Source: Triglochin maritima (Eukaryota > Streptophyta > Magnoliopsida > Alismatales > Juncaginaceae). From it: a stretch of 64,000 nucleotides of DNA. The position numbers and the translations under genes are program-made. The DNA lies in contig OY821772.1 of assembly GCA_963682175.1 (NCBI GenBank), positions 54,706,925 through 54,770,924 on the forward strand, written 5' to 3'. Under the pieces are notes generated by a model that did no database searches, was not told the DNA's origin, and saw only the letters and a list, made by a program, of their open reading frames with translations. Shown piece by piece: positions 13,046-24,366 of this stretch. Numbering within the stretch: position 1 is the stretch's first letter; every line of letters starts with the position of its first letter.

Positions 13046-13628
13046 TCGCCCCAAAATTACTTAAATCGTCCATTGAAATTACCATTTTGTCATTCTCTCA
13101 TTTCTACTGTTATAACACGACATTTTACCCTCCTATCACACATCTCTCTTCATCTTCCTCTTATAATCATAAAAAATAATGTTTTGGAGGTCAGTAATGA
13201 ACCAACGGACGCCCCAGTGTACTCGAATCTGGTAAAATATTTAACATCTTTTTAATAAATAAAAAATAAAAAATTACGGACGTCCGACGGAGCCGCCCCA
13301 TGTAGGAGGGGACGTCTGGGTAAGACGCCTCCCCCATAGGGGAGGCGTTTTACCCAGACGCCCCGCCCATGGGGGAGGCGTTTTACCCAGACATCTCCAC
13401 GATGGTACAGGCGTCTTAGCCAGACGCTCGAGTCGGAAAAAAAATCCACATCCGTTACTTCGCCTGATCTATGTGCTTCGTCAAACATTTTCGTGGTGTT
13501 GGTATTAGGAATGTTAGTAAAACTGAGTCAAAAATCTTGTTTAAAGACACGGAACGATATGAGTATTAAATATATTGTTAAGGGCAAAAAAATCATTTCA
13601 AGGGACGATTTAAGTAGTTTTGGGGCGA
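13046..13628. mobile_element. Non-autonomous TIR element with internal GC-rich GCGTTTTACCCAGACGCC repeats
   Basis: The ends are inverted copies: TCGCCCCAAAATTACTTAAA at the left matches the complement of TTTAAGTAGTTTTGGGGCGA at the right, and similarity continues for about 35 bp. The interior (13270-13435) holds several copies of a roughly 34-bp unit around GCGTTTTACCCAGACG and GGGGAGGCG, GC-rich and partly self-complementary. No coding capacity and no clear target duplication were found, so the superfamily is open. It ends just upstream of the CDT1 leader and could affect that promoter. Confidence 0.6.
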
Positions 13629-13629
13629 C

Positions 13630-14637
13630 GTTTAGTAGTTGCTAACTGGTGGTGGAAAGAAAAAAAAGAAAAGATAAAAAGCCAAACTCGAATTATGTGT
13701 CGGTTCAATCAAAGTCCCATTTTCCCTCCAGTGTTGGTGCCATTCAGTTTCTCTCTCTTCTTTCCCGTTCGGGCGAAAACCCCTAATTTTGGGCTTTCCA
13801 AAACCACACAAAACCCTAAATCCCCGATCCGACTCCAACAACCGTCTCCCCCAAATCTTCCTCCCGGACGTCAAAGCCTAACTCCTCCTAAGACCCACAC
13901 GGCTTGCCCGCCGCCTCTTCTGCTGCTCAAAATCGGTATCCCTCTCACTCACCATTCCGATTCCGCATTTGAGGAAAAGGCGTTCATCTTTTTCCGTTTT
14001 TAGGGTTTCATCACCCCCGCCAGTGGGTTTTGTTACGGTTAGTAGTCGGGAGCCCGTCGAAATTGTAGCAATGAATGAAAATGATATTAGTCGTAGCATC
14101 TTGAGTGGCACAAGATTGCATCAAATAAGCCTAACAAATTGCCGCAGGCCTGCGGATTGTTTAATTTCTGCTGCTTAAAAGTACCTTTGTTAGTGAGTGA
14201 TTGCACAACGTATGGTGTATTTTGATCATATACTGTGAATGTTGGAACTTGCAAACCTAAATAATTGCTGTTTGTTCGTTTGTCATTGCTCGTGGAACCT
14301 GCATATTCCCCATTTAATACTTTGAAGTAGTCTACTGTTATCATTTCTTTGGTAGGTAGAGTTTATCACTGGTTCAACTGCAGTTTGGGATGTTGAACTG
14401 CATAAACAGGTAAAAACTAGGGTTTTTTCCTATGGAACACAAGCTGCAATTACAATATGGAAATGGGAAACTTTTTTTGGTTATCTCAGGATGGGAAATT
14501 TACAAAGTTTCTGAGCAATTCACTCTGAAATATTCGCTATTATGAAATAGCTGCATTGCTGCTATCATGTTTTCTTAGCTGGAAATTGTGTTGATCTGAT
14601 TTTTATGTTCGTCACACCAATCCAGGAATTCAAGTAA
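13630..14637 (+). promoter_or_regulatory. CDT1 promoter and 5' UTR region
   Basis: Pyrimidine-rich leader-like sequence (13735-13935) with AAACCCTAA words precedes the CDT1 start. A tttcccgttc word at 13761-13770 is one base off the E2F-type consensus WTTSSCSS; CDT1 genes are known E2F targets, but this site is not proof. The ATG at 14638 follows a possible acceptor (caatccag near 14626), so the leader is probably spliced. Open frames across the leader (13620-14003) are not treated as coding. Confidence 0.45.
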
Positions 14638-17600
14638 ATGGGTCAAGAAGGATGTGAAGTGACCAGGCAGACTGCTCTAAATTTCAGGTGTAAAAAGTTA
14701 CTTACTGACGCAGGTAAATCAAGTGACTCAACTGCTGCTGCAACCTCAGAAAATACCGGAGATGAAAAACAAGACATTAAAACTCATCTTGCATCACCAA
14801 CACCTGAGAAAAAAGTTCAACCGCCAAGGAATGCAAGGAAACAAAATATTCGTAATAACAACGAAGAAACAAAAGGCACAACTGAGATCACCAAGGTTGT
14901 TGAAACAATGGGTGATAATTCTACTGACTGTGATAGCAGAGTTTCACCTTTTGTGACCGAGGAAGAACTATACAAGGACAGGGCACTTCCTGAAACCAAG
15001 ATGATTGAAGTTCCTGAAAAGTGAGTTGATATTATGTAAATTTCTTCAATTTTTGTTCTTCGTAAAGCAATATGTGATAACAGCATACTCTAACTTTGGT
15101 AGTTTGATGGTACCATGATAGGTACAAGGCCACAGTTGAGCTTTTTGATCGTATGGTATGCTCTATCCGACTGCTTCATCTACGAAAGAAGCTATCAAGT
15201 TTCAGAAACATTTCCACTCAAGTGGAAATCATGGCTAAAAGGTAGTTGGGGTAAAATTACAATTGACTGTAGCTGACTTATGTTGAAACTGAGTACATTC
15301 AATTTTTTGTTCAGGAAGTTCAACTATAGACATCTTGCTCAGATAAAGTATCTGTTGTCCGAAATAGTCTTGATTGAAAGAATCAGAGTAAAGGATGAAA
15401 AGAGCATGTGCATGGTGCCAGAATTGAAGATCGATTTGTCACTGGATGCTGTTGCATGCCTTCTCCAACAGAATCAAACTTCTTCTTTGATTTTACATAA
15501 AGCTTTTTGTGCAAAACTGTTGGATTTTCATAATACCGATCCAGAGGTACTGCTTATATTTAAATTATTGTACACGTAGAAAATGCTTTAATGTGATATT
15601 AGGAAAACATGTAAGTTTTAACTTGGAGAGTTGGAGTATATTATTTTTACCAGTTGCTATATCAAAAAACAACAACAAAGCCTTTAGTCCCAAACTAGTT
15701 GGGTATGCTGGAAATGAATATCAATATGAATTGTGGTTCAGGCACATGAATCACTTTCTCATGCAGTCCAATCCGATATTTTAACAGTTACCTTGATGAT
15801 TGGAAATGTTGGTGGTTTCTCATGCAATGGAGTGAACCTTTCAGGAAAGCAGGGGAGAGCAGAAATCAGTCCTATCTGGTTTTTTGGACCGGATCCGACC
15901 GGTCCGGTCCGAAACGGTCGAAAACCCAAATTTTAATATAAAAAACCAGTCTGGTCCGGGTTTTTGGACCGGATTGGACCGATCGGTCCGGGTTCGATCC
16001 GGACTGGATCTGACCGGTCTGGTTTTCGGTCCAGACCCCGGAGAGCATCTGGGTCCGATCCGGTTTCGGACCGGTGCTCAGCCCTACAGGAAAACAAATG
16101 AAATTTCCAATAACAAACTTTAATGTATACAGCATTTTGTACCAAGTCAAAATGAATAACATGAGTACATGACAAAATCAAACGCTTGGGGGTTGGCAGG
16201 TGGAGGAATGAATTTTTTTTTAAATGTTTTGCTCCCGTGAGATGATTCATGTCTAAATGGCTCTCAAATCGCTACAGAGTTCAGACTTCAGATACACATC
16301 CATCCTGATTCATCAAGTTTAATCTCTAACAAGTAACAATGCCTTTTTATGAAATTGTTGTTTCAGTGCTTGGTATTTCAGCTCAGTAGTTTTGAAATGC
16401 ACTCTCATGTATTGAAGTTCTTGTTGAGCTTCATTCTAGCCTAACCCAACTAGTTTGGTATTAAAGACTAATGTTGTTGTTGTGCTCCTTTATCCAAGTT
16501 AATATATGTAGTATCTTGGAGCCTATTTATTGTTCATGGAGCAATCCTGGACAATTTTTCCAGTTATCTTGGAAAGTACAGGAGGTTTTGTTATTATAAT
16601 TTAATCATATGTTCTCCAACCATTTCCTTTTTATATTCATTGTTTCTGTAGATGAAATCTGTATTTTTTTTCCAATTCCAATCAGAATTTAAAAGAATAA
16701 ATATCGGCTTTGTTTTTGTTGTTGTTGATCTCTAGACTGTTCAAATAGGTTTCGTAATCGTACTGTTATTGACAATTTTCCCCCTAAATGGTAGGCATCC
16801 AGCATTCCAGAGGCTACCCTGCCTACTCCATTTAACCAGCAACACGAATTTCAGGAACAAAACCCATGGCATGATGAATCAAAGGCTACCCTGCCTGCTC
16901 CATTTAACCACCAACACAAATTTCAGGAACAAAACCCATGGCATGATGAATCATCTGAAGTATCATTCGAACTCACTTCTGGTGTTGATGTTCTGGCAAG
17001 GGCTTCACATTTTTCTTCTTCAGCCAAGAATAATTTTTCTAAAATGTGTCTCATTCCAGAAGCACAGAGGACTGAATTATCAGCTCTAGTCTCCCCTACA
17101 CCCATTTGCAGAAACAAAGGGAAAGATAGAGTGTTCAATGATCCTTTGCGGAAGGACAGTTCTTGCTCCACCACTAACATCAACACCAAATCTCCTACTG
17201 AACGCTTTTCATCGAGTGTTTATGAAAATACTCCTGTTAAAAATGAACCTGCTCCATGCCAGTTGACAGTAGAAACTCCTGCACTGCAAACTCCAAAATT
17301 ATCATCAATAGATTGCAGTCCTTGTGAGAAATCTGAAACGGAGATGGAGACTCCATCAAGTTCGGCTCGAAGGTCCTTAGCATTTTCACCAACAAAAACT
17401 GTTGAGAATGCAATAGATCCCGACGTCTGCTTGAATCAGCAGGTCGCGGTTGTGTCTTCCCGTCAGAAAACAATGACTACTAAAGGTTTTTTTATAGGTG
17501 AAGAAACAAGTGGAGTTATTACTGGCAGTTTGGAAATGGTATGTTCTTTCTTCGTGGACATTTTGTTCATATATTTGAAGCAATTCACCTTCCATAAATT

Positions 17601-19374
17601 CCAACCCAAGAATTCTTGGCTATTAGGTCCTCTAATCTTCACTTCAAATGATTATTAGGCCCTGACTCTAAGAAAGTTACTTTTCTTTGTTACATTTTTT
17701 TGAATTGAAATTTGAGTGTTGGACTACACCTTAACTAGCCTGGAAAAATGGAAATGTGCTTGGGCAAATGGAAAGATGATTTACTAAATCACCGGACATT
17801 GGGTTCATCTCTTCCAAATTATTTCCCATTTCTGCTTATTGGCTTTTTCGTGGTTCTCCTATTGGTTACTTGATTATTTGCTACATCAGATGCCAAAGTT
17901 ACAGACATAGTACGAAGTATCCTAAACCGTCTATTGATATTTTCACCTCCATTAAGAAAATAACGTTCTTGTAAATTGATGGCATTGTCTGCAATTTCAT
18001 CTTGTATCTCACTAAAACTTGATTCAAATCTATCATGTGATGAATTATGACCAGTTGCTGATTCTCATAATTTAACGTTTTTATTTGAAGTTTCCTGTAC
18101 TTCATGAGTTACCAGTGTTTATGTCTGGGTTGAATTTGGAGCAGCCACGAATGTTAAATTTTAGGCTTGGGATCAATGAGGGAAGATGAAGTTAGACTTA
18201 GACCTTTCTTTTTATCGGTGGAGTTAAACTTAGATCAACTCGATATTATCACCTAAACAGGGAAAGTTAACTGTTGGAACATAGCCTGTAACTGTAATAT
18301 AATATGGTTTTCATTTTTCACAATAACCTTTTTTTGGGTGCTTTGTAGGAACTTGATGAAATTTCTCATCGTGGAGATCTTGGTAAGAATCAAAATTGCT
18401 TTAAGAGTCAAGAAGCACAGACCAATCGAGCTGGTCTCTTTAATACAATAAGAATCATATTCCAAGCCATCAGTGGGAATTCCATCACAAAACAGGAGCT
18501 TATGCACAAGATACTTTCCTACAATTACGAAATCGAGGAGACAAGTTCGATCTCTTTTTAGTTTATTTGTTCGATTTGGTTTGATAAAGGCATTAATTGT
18601 TTATGAAATACAGCACACATATAATTGTAAATATGTAGTGTTTTCATGTGATCTCCATAGACTCGATATATTTACCAACTCATTTTAAATCATCCTGCTT
18701 GTAATTTGAGTCTCATTAAGTACCAGTCCACCTAGCTCATTTTCTTATGCATCAACCAAGCATACCATAAATCCATAACCCAATAATTTGCTACACTACG
18801 AAACTTCCATTCGGTGCATAACGAAAAAAATGTAAAGTTATACATGGTGCCTAGGGCTTAGTGCCACTAAGATCATATATAGTTCCCTGAGTTGATTTCT
18901 TTATTACTTGTCAGGTGAAATAGAAGAGCAGCTGGAGTTTCTGGAAAAGTTGGCTCCTGATTGGATATGCGGCAGGGCTGCATCAACTGGGGATTTCTTG
19001 TACACGTAAGATCTTCAAAAGAATACCCCAACCTGTCTTTTTCCTCACTGCAATTCTAATTTGCCAACTAAAAATCTAGCCTTATTTTCATTATCAAAAA
19101 AATATCTAGCCTTATTTCATAGGACTGGAGCCCTTTTACCCCGGCCGTCCTTTCAAAAGTAGGGTTGATGGAATTTAGGTGCTACTATGCGCCTGAATTG
19201 GTCAAAATTTGTCATCAGTCCACTAATTTGATAGAATTTCAAGCTAAATCATGTTTTAAAAAAAATCATCTCACACAATCAAGCAGAATCTTGATGATCT
19301 CAATTCTTTTTTTCAGCATCCAGAAGTCATATGATCAAGAATACATACACGCAAAGATTATGGAGACCATCTGA
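14638..19374 (+). CDS. CDT1: CDT1, DNA replication licensing factor (plant type), 7 coding exons
   Basis: Predicted 607-aa CDT1, which loads MCM2-7 onto origins with ORC and CDC6 and is restrained by geminin-like proteins. Coding exons: 14638-15020, 15122-15241, 15315-15546, 16795-17538, 18349-18544, 18915-19005, 19317-19374. All borders are GT/AG and the phases are continuous. Landmarks: the geminin-binding/MCM region (residues about 126-245) starts PEKYKATVELFDRMVCSIRL, and IPEATLPTPFN matches the conserved E-x-L-P-x-P-F-N of plant CDT1. Then comes a Ser/Thr/Pro-rich linker with TPVK, SPTK and PTPEKK (CDK-type S/T-P sites). A C-terminal winged-helix region (about 523-607) has FNTIRIIFQAISGNSITKQE and IEEQLEFLEKLAPDWI. 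Compared with the family, the basic LPESL...IREKERKAIEE helix before the C-terminal domain was not found, so an exon may be missed or lost; the 17.55-18.34 kb intron is the place to look. An in-frame 72-bp tandem duplication lies in exon 4. Confidence 0.88.
15663..15720 (+). repeat. Short interspersed repeat with ACAACAACAAAGCC...AACTAGTTGGG (Au-SINE-like)
   Basis: In CDT1 intron 3, the words AACAACAACAAAGCCTTTAG and CCAAACTAGTTGGGTATG resemble the conserved part of a widespread plant SINE family (Au-like). A second, inverted copy lies at 16438-16488. The family call is from memory of the motif only. Confidence 0.4.
15850..16086. mobile_element. Non-autonomous hAT element (MITE), copy 2, in CDT1 intron 3
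   Basis: A 237-bp insertion starting CAGGGGAGAGCAG and ending GGTGCTCAGCCCTA. It is flanked by CAGGAAAG (15842-15849) and CAGGAAAA (16087-16094), 7 of 8 matching. The interior is dominated by CCGGTCC, GGACCGG and GATCCGG words, as in the copy at 2723-2986. It sits wholly inside the intron between coding exons 3 and 4. Confidence 0.8.
16438..16488 (-). repeat. Short interspersed repeat (Au-SINE-like), inverted copy
   Basis: The complement of the copy at 15663-15720, reading CTAACCCAACTAGTTTGGTA then GTTGTTGTTGTG on the plus strand. The two copies flank the hAT MITE inside the same CDT1 intron. Confidence 0.4.
16811..16954 (+). repeat. In-frame 72-bp tandem duplication in CDT1 exon 4
   Basis: Two adjacent 72-bp units (16811-16882 and 16883-16954) differ at only about four positions, and each encodes 24 residues. 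The repeated protein segment begins ATLP, continues PFN-Q-H-FQEQNPWHDES, and lies at residues about 251-298, directly after the geminin-binding domain. The reading frame is kept and the conserved LPxPFN word is doubled. Confidence 0.9.
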
Positions 19375-20205
19375 TAAATCATGAGCAGGTAAAAAAATTC
19401 TGATTGTCGTGTTTAAGGTTTCAAAATTACAAACTCGATTCCAAAACGTAATAAAGGAATTGTCGGTTGACTTGTTTAATATTTTTAAATGAATCATGTT
19501 TCCCAACTCTAGGTTTGTCTGTATACTGCGGAACAGACAAGAAGCTGGAAAATGAAGGATGCCTATCAACTTATCGATACCTCATGCAGTGATGGCCATT
19601 CCAATATCTGATCACGGGCTTATCCTCTGTGGTTGAAGTTATGATTTTTAACAAATTTGCGCTGTCAGGCCTGGGTAGTTTTTGTTTGTTAGCCTCAAAT
19701 GATAAGATTCCTGAACGTATATTGTTGAGTGACTTGAGTCCGTACAGGCAGTTCTTAGGGACGCAGTATTCATATATTTTAAGATTCTTATCATGAGATG
19801 ATCTCTTGTGTTGTCGTTATTATGCAAGAATGGTTACATCTTAAGACGTTTCAGAAAGATCACCACTATGGACTTCACATCGAACAGTCAGGGGTAAGAT
19901 TTTTTTCTCTTTTGAAAAGCACCAGCGATAAGATGTATCAGCAAATAATGGCATGGTCTACATTCTACAACTTGCCTTTTGAGATTTTAGATATTATTCT
20001 ATATTTTACCTTGATTTTGGCTGTTTTTAATTTTTGTGGCTGTTGTGTGTTGCTTGGGTTTGTTGCGTTGACAACGTTTCGAATTCGGTGGTCTTTGTAT
20101 AAAAGTATGAAATGGACTTTCAAGGCGAGGTTTGGTGTTTGTCCATCCAGCAAGAGGATAAATCAATTTTCAACTGTTTATTTCTCAGGCATGAAATCAT
20201 AAATC
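19375..20205 (+). other. Probable CDT1 3' UTR and downstream DNA
   Basis: The stop at 19372-19374 is followed by a plausible spliced 3' leader (donor near 19387, acceptor tctag near 19513). A 134-codon open frame (19798-20202) has a Cys/Leu/Phe-rich middle but no homology that I recognise, and it lies where the 3' UTR would end. It is not called as a gene. Confidence 0.35.
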
Positions 20206-21198
20206 AGTAAATTAACATAATTTCTGATATTTCCTCGGTCGGGTACGATGGGATGAAATATTCGAAGGAATAAGAATGAATTGTGGACATACTTGCATTT
20301 CAATCATACTCGATATATTCAATCTAATTTAATCATATACTAAAACAACAGAAATTTCAATCCCAAAGGAAATGATTCCTCCAGTGTATTATTAACTTCT
20401 ACCATTATAAAAAAGCAAAAGTGATGGTAAAAAAAGAAGAAAAACCAACAGTAAAGTCCGAACCCACAAGTCACATCATACCCCAGTACCAATAAAGTTA
20501 GACCATACCCTTTCCGTTACTCATCCACCCATATCATCGACCCACAACGAATCATAATGGCCATTGACTACACCCGATCTCAGAACAAAATGACACTTCA
20601 GAACCAACACATGCATATGCATGTACACGTACATGTACATCCGAATCTTTGCTTCCATCCACGTACCCTGTCCATTGCCTGCACGTGGGGACGTGTCCAC
20701 ACCCCCGACCACTGTGTCTGTGCCCCGTCAGTGTCACAACAGCAGACACCTTTAATTTTGCTTACGTTTGGTGAAGTTTGGTCGATCGGTTGGAGGCTGT
20801 GACTTTGGCAAAAAAACATGAAAGACAATTTATCCCTGCTCCTATTGGTTTTTACTTTTAAGTTATATATACTTAGGAGAATTAAGGAGAAATGAAATGC
20901 TATGTATGTATTGTATCCAATTAAACAACTCAATGTCTAGCAAAAGTATGCCATTGGTACGTTTTCACTTTCTTGATCGTCAGTGCATTAAGAATGAATG
21001 TTTGAAGAAAGATATAAGTTGTAGGGTTAATTCCAAGATTTGTTTTAGAATATATTTGTGCTTAATTAGTCCTTTTTTTAGAATTATCTATGAAACCTCT
21101 TCTTAAGCACAAATAGATGGATAGATACATATTTAGCTTTATTTTCATCTTTGAAAGGAGGGAAATGATCGAGCGTAACGTCCAATCATGTAGGATAA
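20206..21198. other. Intergenic, with an alternating purine-pyrimidine tract
   Basis: No gene is seen. At 20608-20643 a run of CATGCATATGCATG and CACGTACATGTACAT words alternates purine and pyrimidine and is strongly self-complementary, so it could form Z-DNA or a cruciform. A G-box-like CACGTGG lies near 20680. The sequence then becomes AT-rich up to the target duplication of element A. Confidence 0.4.
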
Positions 21199-21207
21199 TT
21201 TCCAAAA
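21199..21207. repeat. Left 9-bp target-site duplication of MULE A
   Basis: TTTCCAAAA, repeated exactly at 30310-30318 beyond the other end of the element. A 9-bp duplication is the hallmark of Mutator-like transposition, and its perfection points to a fairly recent insertion. Confidence 0.88.
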
Positions 21208-21461
21208 GGAAAATGTTTAGTAGACGCGCGCGTCACTGACGCTACTTACGTGGCGGAGAAATTTTGTCCATTCAGCATCCAGTCAGCATGTACACTAAGC
21301 TTCTCAGAGCAATGATGTCTTTCTTATTTGTCTTCCCGATGCATTAAATGCATATCTACGGAGATACCACATTTTCTTTTGGCGCTCAACGGAGATCCAC
21401 TAAAGATCCCTTAGGGTTTCACGTCACCTAATTTTTTACTCATTTTCCTTTTTTTTTCCGG

Positions 21462-21555
21462 ACAAGCGCATGACTCATTCCGGACACAGTTACTATGTAA
21501 TCCGCATAGTTGGAACACTTATTCCGGACAAGCGTACTACTTACTCCGGAATGTT
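21462..21555. repeat. TCCGGACA motifs upstream of transposase A
   Basis: Several TTCCGGACA words (TCCGGACAAGCG, TTCCGGACACAG, TTCCGGACAAGCG, CTCCGGAATG) are spaced irregularly between the left TIR and the transposase start. The matching zone in element B is 50518-50660. This is the same core as in the larger arrays of the element. Confidence 0.7.
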
Positions 21556-21728
21556 GTCTTTTTCTTTTATTTTCCCGATACGTCTACAATCGCATTTAAT
21601 GCTCCTCAAATCAGCACGTCCTCCATTTCTTCTTTTTTGGCGCTTCACGGAGATACAAAATGTTTTGGCTACCTTATTCGGATCCTATGAACCCTTCCTT
21701 CTTCTTCCTCCCTTTTTGCTGTACTGTA

Positions 21729-24199
21729 ATGGCACTCGTTAATGTGTCCTCACAGCCGGCGCATGCCTCAAACGTCCCGCAAGAGAAGATGTATTTTCCT
21801 TCCTTCGAAGAAGCCAAAGCATTTTACGTTTCCTATGCCGATTCCTGTGGTTTTGGTGTGAAGATAAGACAATCTCATTACGATCGTGGTGTTGTTATAC
21901 GGGCCACTCTTACTTGCTCCAAGGAGGGTAATGCTCCGGGAAACCAAGGTGAAGGTAGACCAAAACATAGGTTATCCGGTAGGGTCGAGTACACTGCTCG
22001 GATCAGGGTCTCCGGAAATCCATCCAGAGGCTACGTAATTAACTACGTAGATCTCCAACATAACCACGCCATGCTGTCGGAAGACCAGATGCGCTTCCTC
22101 CGACAAAAACGATCCGTCCCGGAGTCCGCCAGAGCACGCATTTCGTGCAATGATGCTGCCGGTATATCTGCCGCCAAGACCATGCAATGTTTTGTGGTCG
22201 AAGCTGGAGGTCACGATAAATTGTCTTTCAATGAGCGGGACCTAAGGTTATTTATTCTCCACTTAACCTGGTTGAAGTTACGCATTTAGCTTTGTCATAA
22301 AAATTATGTTTCGTAGGAATGTTGTGAACAAGGTTAGAAACCTCAAAATGGGACCAGGAGATGCGCAAGCTATCCAAGATTATTTCATCAGGATGCAGAA
22401 GAATGATTCCCGCTTCTTTTACGTAATGGATATGGACGATGAAGGCAGACTACGAAATGTGTTCTGGGCCGACAGTCGTTCTCGAGTTGCTTACTCTTAC
22501 TTTGGAGATGCAATATGTTTCGACACAACATACATAACAAACAAGTATGACATGTCTTTTGCCCCATTTGTGGGGGTAAATCACCACTACCAGTCTGTCC
22601 TACTCGGTTGCGCACTCCTCTCTTCCGAGACGACACAAAATTACATTTGGTTGTTCCAAACATGGTTGACGTGCATGAACGGTACGTGTTTTATTTTGTC
22701 CGGCTTTGTCCGTTTTACGTTATGTGACTGTCCGGTTACCCTTTACGTCTGTCCGGTTTACGTCTTTTGCTCGTCCGGTTTATTCCTTACGTCTGTCCGG
22801 TTTACGTTTTTTGCTCGTCCGATTTATCCCTTACGTCTGTCCGGTTTACGTTTTTTGCTCGTCCGGTTTACCCTTGACGTCTGTCCGGTTTACGTTATTT
22901 TTGTCCCGATTAACATATGTTTTTATCTTGATCGCGTTGTGTGCAGATACAAGCCCCCCGACGATCATAACAGACCAATGTGGCGCCATAGCTGCGGCTG
23001 TGAGGACTGTGTTCCCTAAAGCGCGGCACAGATTTTGTATATGGCACATAATGAATAAGGCCCCTGTGAAGCTGCCCACGAAGTACCGGGAGCATACGTT
23101 GTTTGACCTCAACAACTGTGTATTCGATTCCAAGACTCCGGCAGAATTCGAGCGGAATTGGCAGGGTTTTCTAGATGATTTCGAGTTCCACGACAATAAT
23201 TGGCTCCGATCCATTTATGCAATTCGAGAGCGCTGGGTACCTGCATTTTGGCGGGATTGTTTTTCCGCAGGAATGACATCAACCCAGAGAAGTGAGGGTA
23301 TGAACGCCTTCTTCGATAAGTACCTCACATCAAGGACGACACTTAAGCAGTTCGTTCAACAATACGAACTCGCAGCACGCCACAAGTATGAGAAGGAAGC
23401 TCTGTCTGATTTCGATTGTCAGCATAAGGCTCCGCAATTGATTTCGAAATATCCATTCGAGAGGCAATTGAGCGAGTTGTATACGGTGAGTGTCTTCAAG
23501 AAGGTGCAGTTAGAAATTGGGAAGATGATGTACTGCGACATCAAGGATGAGTTCAACGAGGACGACACATTGCACTTCAACGTGACCGAACATGTATTGA
23601 CACATATCCTCCCATTGTCGAAACGGTTCACAGTGCAAATTAGAGATGAGAAGTGGGTATGCGATTGCAGAATGTTTGATCACGTCGGTATCCTATGTTG
23701 TCACGTTTATGTTGTTATTGCCCGAATACGTCCAAACGCGTTGCTCCCCGAGTCTTACATCGTCCACCGATGGAGGAAGGATATCCGAAGGAGCTATGGA
23801 GTCAAGTTTCCCCTTCAAAGTGGCATAACGGGGAACAATGCGCTTCGTCGCCACGACGACATAATGGGTCGTGCGGTTTGGATCGCCGAGGCCGCTTTCG
23901 ACTCAAACGACAGATATCTTCAGGCGGTAGAGGCACTTGAGTTGCTTAAGGAACGTATGCAACGACCTGATCCTGTGTTCGATGGTACATCCGTTCTCAA
24001 TCCGGATAAGGCAAGACGGAAAGGCAGACCGCCGAGCAAACGACGGATTTCTTTGTCTGAGAAAATAATTAAAAGTAACGTTAAGAAAATCATCAGGAAT
24101 AAGGTTCTACCCCCGTTACACCCTGCAGCACCCAAACCGGGGGATCACGATTTCGATGACTGGGACATGAATTTGCATTACGAGGGAGTTCCTCCTTGA
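21729..24199 (+). CDS. MULE transposase A (FAR1 domain, MULE DDE, SWIM zinc finger), 3 exons
   Basis: Predicted 711 aa from exons 21729-22246, 22317-22681 and 22947-24199 (GT/AG, phases consistent). It should bind the element ends and cut and join DNA in the nucleus. Domains: FAR1-type DNA-binding region (about 23-115, FPSFEEAKAFYVSYA, Cys63, HNH at 111-113); MULE catalytic core with Asp242 (AICFDTTYITNKY) and Asp304 (IITDQCGAI), the FCIWHIMNK signature and a later Glu (FERNW or SEG); SWIM finger Cys533-x-Cys535...Cys545-Cys-His547 (CDCRMFDHVGILCCH). The start at MALVNVSS is chosen because conservation with copy B begins about there, and copy B also has Met at that site. Oddity: the second FAR1 cysteine is Tyr88 here (RVEYTARI) but Cys in copy B. 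Intron 2 is a tandem-repeat array. The frame is open throughout. Confidence 0.88.
22690..22918 (+). repeat. 44-bp (2 x 22) tandem repeat filling intron 2 of transposase A
   Basis: The intron 22682-22946 (265 bp) is nearly all repeat: 22-bp half-units GTCCGGTTTACGTCTTTTGC and GTCCGGTTTATCCCTTACGT alternate. The same intron in copy B (48855-49362, 508 bp) has about twice as many units, so this is a length-variable intronic array. It does not code; a frame running through it is an artefact. Confidence 0.88.
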
Positions 24200-24366
24200 T
24201 TATTGTATTTGTCCTTGGTTGGAATTATTCCTATGTAATTTTGTTGAAAGTCATTGTATGTCTGTTCGTATTATTGCATAAGATTCAACTCTTTCTTTGC
24301 TTGTTCGTTTGTGAATTAATTTCTGATGGCGACAAATATATTTAAGTAATTTTGGTTTGTTGTATG

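Noticed and set aside
13620..14003. 127-codon frame in the CDT1 leader
   Set aside because: Pyrimidine-rich leader sequence read through; no homology. The CDT1 protein begins at 14638.
19798..20202. 134-codon frame after CDT1
   Set aside because: No recognisable domain, and it lies at the end of the CDT1 3' region. Without transcript evidence it cannot be supported.
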